Below are positions 58,103 through 64,000 of a DNA stretch of 64,000 nt, piece by piece; within the stretch, counting starts at the first letter, position 1; each line of letters opens with the position of its first letter. The position numbers and the translations under genes were made by a program. The stretch is from assembly GCA_014904985.1 (NCBI GenBank), contig MU129020.1, positions 95,776 through 159,775 on the forward strand, given 5' to 3'. Below the pieces are notes generated by a model, which was not told the origin of the DNA, ran no database searches, and saw nothing but the letters and a program-made list of their open reading frames with translations. The DNA comes from Hydnum rufescens UP504. Lineage: Eukaryota; Basidiomycota; Agaricomycetes; Cantharellales; Hydnaceae.

Positions 58103-58972
58103 CTAGAAAGGTTTGAAGGGTTGAATGGTTCTCAGGCATGCTAGTTCCATAACTGCTTGCACCTTCAGTTCATGGGTAGACAGCCCCAGTCTCGACACCT
58201 TTTTCCCTAGTAAGAGTATTGAGGTGTACATGAAGTGACACTTCTTAGGGGCTAGAGTCAGATTTGAGTCTTCACAAGCTTGCAGGACTAGGTCCAAATG
58301 CATGAGGTGTTCACTGTATGACTTCGAGTAAATTACTATGTCGTCAATGTACACTAGGGTGAACATCCATAAGTACAGCGCTAGAATTGACTGCATTATC
58401 CTTTGGAAGCTCGAGGGGCCATTATGTAAACCAAACAGAAGGTGCTTGAACTGCCAAAGGCCTCTGTGTGTACGAAACACCATCTTTTCCACATCCTCTT
58501 CATGCATGGCCATTTGGTGGAACCCACTTAGGGCGTCAACAGCAGACATTACCTGCATGCCTGATAGAGCTTGAAGAATTTCTCATTGTCAAGGAATGGG
58601 GAATTCATCAGGTATAGTTGCTGCATTGAGCTTCTGGTAGTCTATGCAGAAGTGAGGTTTACCATACTGATACACTATCACTACAGGAGCTGCCCAAGGG
58701 CTGGAGGAAGGTTCAATGACTTCTTGGCGGATCCATTTGTCCATCTGTTCATTGATGAATTGGTGCTTCGCTGGAGAGGCTCCATACATTGGTACAGAAA
58801 TTGGGTGTATGTCCTCTTTCAAACGAATGGAAGCCTTGGTGTCAAGCATTCCTAGATGATCATCAAATCTGAAGGCTTTAACATGCTTCTTTAACAGCTC
58901 TATCATTTGTTTGCGAATCTCCACTGGTGCATTGGCTGCGATGTCTACCAGCGATGTGGAAGATAAAAACAT
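58103..58972 (-). pseudogene. Gypsy reverse transcriptase
   Basis: The frames 58589-58972 and 58103-58558 encode the RT of the chromovirus. The first carries LKKHVKAFRFDDHLG, PSSSPWAAPVVIV and GKPHFCIDYQKLNA. The second carries SAVDALSGFHQMAMHEED, FGLHNGPSSFQRIMQ, the catalytic LVYIDDIVIYSK and LAPKKCHFMYTSI. The frame changes between them and again after 58103. Confidence 0.85.
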
Positions 58973-59487
58973 CCAGTATCAGAAAATGCAAATATCCATT
59001 GATCCCAGCCATTGGAATGATCATGTGACCTATTACGAAATTAATTATGGCTATGCATGAAAACAGAGTTCATTCAATTACTCCATCAGTTTTGATCCGA
59101 TAGGTATGCCCATATAACTCTTGGAAAGCCACAATTCACACCTTTCGATGGTACTGAACACAAGTTGAACAGACCAAAAATGCACTTTCCAGACCAATAT
59201 TACTGTCAAAATCCGGAATTTCCAGTAAAAAATGAATTCCTCCATCCATTCACATCCAATCCTCTCAAAATAACCTCGCCTAGAAAGATATAAAAAATCC
59301 ACATCCAACGGTACTGAGTGTGCAAAGAACAGATCAAAACTGAGCTCTATAGAACAATATTATTATCAGAATCAACACCCATCAGTATTTTATGAATTTC
59401 TCTGTCAGTTCACATCCAATTTGCTTGGGACCACTGCGCCCAGAAAGCTGTTAAAAATCTGCATTGAATGATACCAAGAACATCTAT
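58973..59487. other. Unassigned sequence between gypsy copies
   Basis: Contains diverged internal repeats such as GAATTCCTCCATCCATTCACATCCAAT and a similar string 150-180 bp further on. No gene is seen. Confidence 0.35.
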
Positions 59488-59625
59488 TACAGTGTAGAAG
59501 ATGCTTTATTGCTCTGACAGAAATTACTAACACCACCAGATGTTGGCTAAGGCTATAGGGATTGGGAATGAAAAGGTATGGGAGGGGCTCAGGTTAGTCT
59601 CAATGGGTTGATTGGCTTACTAGGT
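59488..59625 (+). repeat. Repeat X, copy 2
   Basis: Partner of 47285-47415, here located in front of the gypsy fragment. Confidence 0.8.
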
Positions 59626-59629
59626 TGTG

Positions 59630-60810
59630 CTCGTGTTGATAGAAACACTGCTCATTCTGCTGGTCTCCTTTCTACGACGTCTCCCCATGCAAATAGGGGT
59701 TGTGCAGGGAGTTGGCTTGGTAAAGCCAGGGAGTTGTCTTCAACATGCGATTGATGTGGTGGGATTTGTCACAGCCTGGAGAGTGGATCTATGTTTGAGT
59801 GTACGACTCCTGCTCGATGGACTATATCCAAGCCTGGGTACGCTGCAAACACTGCCCCCCATGCCACGAGACACCTGTTGGCATTCTTGTAGGTTCAGGC
59901 CCACTGTAGGGCCACATGATCCGTAATCACTATGTTCTTTTCACCTTCAATAAATGGTTGGAATCACACTAGTGCTTCCTTAACTCCCAGAGCTTCCCTT
60001 TTGGTCACTGAGTAGTTCCTTTCAGCTGACTTCAGAGATCTACTCCAGTAGGTGATCACTTGCTTGACATTGACTATTGTGTCTTCTATGCTTTCAGCCC
60101 AAGAACCTGGATTGGGTACATTGTCTGTATTCTTCAAGACTTGATGGGCTAGTTTTGGGACTGATTTGCCCTTGGCATGAGCATCTACGACCTTATTGCA
60201 GATCTTTGTGCCTTTCAGATCTTGTAGAGCTATGGGCTGTACCTGCTGTAGACTAGCTCCCATTGCTATGTCAGAGGCATCAGAGTATATGCAGTATGGT
60301 TTTCCAGGCATTGTGTGCCCCAGTATGGGGGCCAAGATGAGTCCTTCCTTAATGTCTTCAAAGGCTTGTTCCTGTTCTGCCCCCCAGGTCCAGCTTGTGC
60401 TTTTTCGTAATAATTCAAATAATGGCGTGGCCCACTCTGAATAGTGGGGTATGTAGTGCGAGAAATAGACGGCCATTCCCAAGAACATTTGTAGTGTGGC
60501 TTTATTATGTGGGTGGGCCAAGCCTGTAACAGCTTTGATTTTTTCCTTGTGTGTCAACAGCCCCAGCTGGGAGACTTTTTGTCCTAGTAGCAGGATAGAG
60601 GTATACATGAAATGACATTTCTTTGGTGCTAGAGTCAGCTTGGCTTCTGCACAAGCCTGGAGGACTCAGTTGAGATGCTCCAGGTGCTCCTCATATGATT
60701 TCGAGTACACCACTATATCATCTATGTAGACTAGTGAGAATATCCATAGAAAAGGGGCTAGGATAGATTGCATCATCCTCTGGAAAATGGAGGGGCCATT
60801 CCTGAGACAT
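59630..60810 (-). pseudogene. Ty3/gypsy fragment (RT end and RNase H)
   Basis: The frame 59964-60608 is open for 214 codons: MYTSILLLGQKVSQLGLLTH, LGMAVYFSHYIPHYSEWATP, YCIYSDASDIAMGASLQQ and YWSRSLKSAERNYSVTKREALGV. Upstream, the RT core with LVYIDDIVVYSKS reads to about 60804, interrupted by one TGA in HLN-stop-VLQAC; related copies have HLDLVLQAC, so two CpG changes explain it. The fragment ends abruptly at the duplicated block. Confidence 0.82.
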
Positions 60811-60820
60811 TAAAGAAGAA

Positions 60821-63800
60821 TCTTGAATGAGGCAACAAGTACGCCATTCCTAGCCATAAAGATCATCTGCACACGCTGGCTTGATTGGTTACTCTATGCT
60901 TAGATGTGGACTTGACAACCCTCTCAATTGGGTTGTACATGACTTCCATAGGGGTCTGTTCACTAACTACAAGCAGATGGTTGTGGGCACACCACTATCT
61001 GGCATGCAGAGTCATTCTATGTGAAGTTGTACAGGAAATCTCCTCATCCCATGAAACTACTGCTGGTGATGACACAGGTGGGCCCAGACTCATGCATATC
61101 TCGAGAAGTCCAACCTCACAGCCAGTTTCCCACCTGAACGGCTCCAACTTATGGTTCCCAGGTGAGATGTACCTTTGGATGCCTCAAACATACTGGCTTC
61201 ACTACCCAATAGGACCACTTAGCTCAAGGACATGCTGCCATTGAAGGGATTACAGTCCTCTAGGTATATCCAGGAATAGACTTTGGAATTAGTCAACTGG
61301 TAGCAAAGGAAAGTCCAAGGCGACTTAGACTGTCAGCAAAAGGGATCCTGTTGCCGCTATTGCTTCAGGGTTCCATCCTCATCAACCCAGAATTGTTCCC
61401 CCTCTGAATGTTTCAAAGGGGATGAACTACTAACTTCATTTGACACACGCCTCCAACGATTGGGAAACAGAACTGTCTAGTGCCGAGAAGTATCACCACA
61501 GTGCATTAAGAAGACTCTGTGCAAGATCCTTGCCCAAATCATAAACATACATTGGCGGGACTGCCCTTGACCTGAATTTGGGCAACATGGGCTCCCAAAT
61601 CCCATAAGGATGTATTCAACGAAATGGTTTATCGCATGCAAGCAAACCCATTGCCTACATGTCTATGCAAATTGTACCATGGAGGGGACAAACTGTAAGG
61701 GGCCCAAGGGAAAGGGTTCCACTGCCTGATCATCCTCACAAACAGTCTATACAGTGGACAAAGGCCACAACTAACTACTTTGGGAAAAGAGTGTTGATTG
61801 CACCTCTAGGCCAGTCCGTATGTGACCCCCTTTCTTAGGTTATCTATTCTGGGCATGAATTTGGACCTAAGTAGGTACAGACACTATTGGGGCCCCAATC
61901 CACCTCCTGTTTCAACTTGGGTCCTGATTTTAGCAGGGGCCCCAATTAGGGCCTAATTGGGGTTCAATCTGATGGATTGGCACATGTTTTGGAACCTCAT
62001 ACATGTTGCTCTGCACGTTAATTCTATTGTAATATTTAACTTATGTGTAAAAGACAAATGCAAAGCATTGAGGGGAAACACATAGTTAGCAGGTTTTTTG
62101 AGATGCAGGATGCCGTGGTTTAAGGACTGTAATAAAAACAAGAACATGTCCATTGAGGCACAAGAGAAGAATCAAGGGAAGGAGATGGTAGTATTAATGC
62201 CCAAGGTGTCAACCATCAGGCAGGGACACTTGGACCAGAAGTTGAAGCACTGTAAAGGCGTCCAATAGCCAGGGTTGCTCTCCAGAATCATGTGCGTTCC
62301 CATTCAAGTTCATATAGAGCTGCCCCAAACCCTTGAATAACCAATCTGTCCAGGCCACCACATTCAATTTCTTCCTCTGTCATTGATTTGAGAAACCCAG
62401 ACCCAAGTCATGTTCACATTTTCCAAGTGACTGAGCCCATTGGAGTACTGGGTTTGACAGTGCTGTATGTTACAGCAGGGAGAAAGAGGTAAACGGGGCT
62501 TTGGGTGGGGCTGATTCTGGGAGCTGCCCTGCTGGTTGTGAGTGAGGATGGCCGCTGTAAGCAGGAGTCTCCTAAGGAACTATGCCACGTCCAATATTGT
62601 TGAATCAAGGTACGAAGTGAGGGGCCACAGGAGTCAATTCCGCTAGGTTAAGGTCTGATTGAATGAAAGGCCTTGAGGTTGAGAATTTGTCTCTTGCTAG
62701 GGGCGGGCTTTGCTCTAACAAGTAATGATGGTGCATTTGATTCCAGAAATCACACTGATGGCTCTCCTCTGAGGGCCTATCCAAAGTTTTGGGTGAACAA
62801 TACTAGATATGAGTCTGGAAATCACCCTTGGTGCCAACAGCTGTCCTTCAAGACTTTAGAGACTGCAGGGTGAAGGGGGGAAAATCACATCAAAATTCGC
62901 ATCGTGCACCTAATAATACTCTTGGAATCAATGCCATGGTAACCGAAGAAAAGGATGCGGGTTAGGCCAAAATGGGATGAAAAAGAGATTGATCAAAGGT
63001 TCAAAACTGAAGGAGATATTCAATTGAACAAGTCAACAATGGGGAATCATGCTAACCAAAGTATCCCTCCTCTCCCTACTGAAACAGAATCCCTGTGGGA
63101 AAGGTGGAAATGGTCGCCCTAGACGTACCTCAATCGGATCATAGGGTTTCCGGACCATAATTGCCTTTAATAATCAGAAAAGCGGAGGTAAAAGTGAAAT
63201 GAACATGGGGATACTAAATTGCAGAAAGCCGAGTTCTAATCAGCTCGTTTTGCCTTGGTACCATTCGATTCGGATTTCAGCGTCTTTCCAGGGTGTCGTT
63301 ACTACGAATCGATCAAACTGGTGGAGATATTTGCGAAATACTGAAGGATAGTGTGGAGCGATGAGAAAAAATCGACCTGGAGGGTGCAGTTCGCATCCGA
63401 TAACCGTATGTGGTACCGTTGGATAGGTATTAATCGTAGCTTTCTGGGCGCCATCTTTGCCGATCGATCCGATCAAAATGAGGAGATATTCGCGAAATAC
63501 TTCTTGGAGTATGGGAATAGCCCTATTTAACATGTGACTAATCCGCGAGTTGGATCCAAAGGTTAGGCAATCTTGATTATATAATTGGGACTTGTATATC
63601 CCCACCAAGGCAATGAGCAATGCACAATGGATTGGGTACCAAACAAAAGGGCAAGTTGAATTGCCTGAGCCACAGTTGGCTGGCTTGAAGTAACTACAAT
63701 TTGAGGTAGTCTGTTGAAGACTTGGAGATGGACAAATAAATGTCTCGTGTACAAGGTGGAGGAAAGAGAAATAAAGTGGTCTTGGAGAATTGAAATCCAC

Positions 63801-64000
63801 GTCGTATGGCAATCAAAGGATGGTAGGTATTTGAAGGATTGGAATTGAATAATTTGGATTCGTTTGAGGAGGTAGTTGGGTCCTGAAGCGGAATATACAT
63901 AGTAGGGTTTCTCCCTCCAACACTGCAGGGAATACTTGATGAATTACTGGAATCATGAGATGCAGCCTGACTGCCAAAGCTCAGTAAGTTGTCTACTGAG
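60821..64000. repeat. 3.1 kb direct repeat, copy 2 (runs off the window)
   Basis: Copy of 38434-41567 with very many single-base insertions and losses, which destroy the open frames kept in copy 1. It continues past the window end. Confidence 0.9.

Larger units (their letters stand above)
55349..58972 (-). mobile_element. Ty3/gypsy chromovirus, pol region without gag
   Basis: A minus-strand series of RT, RNase H, integrase and chromodomain in normal gypsy order, spread over several frames. The 5' part (gag and protease) and both LTRs are not found. Integrase residues are altered by CpG-type changes, so the copy is inactive. Confidence 0.88.

Overview
This window is nuclear DNA from a filamentous fungus, most likely an agaricomycete basidiomycete. 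The genes are split by many introns of about 50-65 bp with GT...AG borders, some exons are only 7-21 bp long, and the proteins (DSC-complex E3 ligase, fungal MFS transporter, ERp38-type disulfide isomerase, MBOAT wax synthase, Ngaro-type retroelement) fit that group. A Cantharellales/Rhizoctonia-like source is only a guess. A 25-base run of N at 45031-45055 shows the window comes from a scaffold.

Positions 1-28250 are a compact gene block with ordinary CpG content. In order: the N-terminal part of an AMP-binding CoA ligase (-), an MFS transporter (-), a Dsc1/Tul1 E3 ligase (-), the ribosome-assembly WD40 protein Sqt1 (-), a two-domain ER protein disulfide isomerase (+), ferrochelatase (-), a Yip4/YIPF6 Golgi protein (-), a KAT14-like GNAT acetyltransferase (-), an MBOAT wax synthase-like acyltransferase (-), a FIST-domain protein (+), a 5'-nucleotidase-family metallophosphatase (-), a Dhr2/DHX33-like DEAH helicase (+) and a periplasmic-binding-protein-fold protein (-). 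These are mostly unrelated housekeeping genes; no biosynthetic cluster or operon-like logic is visible. I reconstructed the exons by hand. Several genes read through only if one base is restored to a short G or C run, which points to homopolymer undercalls in the assembly rather than to dead genes.

From about 28600 to 64000 the window is repeats and transposon debris, strikingly poor in CpG. It holds a Ty1/copia fragment with one LTR (28607-29953); a nearly complete tyrosine-recombinase retrotransposon of the Ngaro/PAT type with the split direct repeat plan A1-gag-RT/RNaseH-YR-B1-A2-B2 (30661-35947, minus strand); a LINE ORF1 (Tad1-like gag) relic (about 36450-37470); a 3.1 kb block present twice (38434-41567 and 60821-64000); a 291-bp tandem repeat (41850-42735); a relic of a KDZ-type transposase (about 42900-44780); three pieces of Ty3/gypsy chromovirus pol (45540-47280, 55349-58972, 59630-60810); and AGCTGCT-rich simple and tandem repeats (49740-51860). 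Stop codons and lost catalytic-region residues in these elements are mostly explained by CpG to TpG/CpA changes, as expected from cytosine methylation or a RIP-like process. A CpG-normal island at about 52650-54280 carries traces of an unidentified gene.

The strongest candidate for something unusual is the Ngaro-type element, which has readable split direct repeats, paired hairpins beside its 3' end and a 411-bp intron inside its reverse transcriptase. Other points worth following are the chain of microexons in the MFS gene, the matching intron position inside both CGHC active sites of the disulfide isomerase, and a near-perfect 19-bp hairpin between two divergent genes at 19338-19379.
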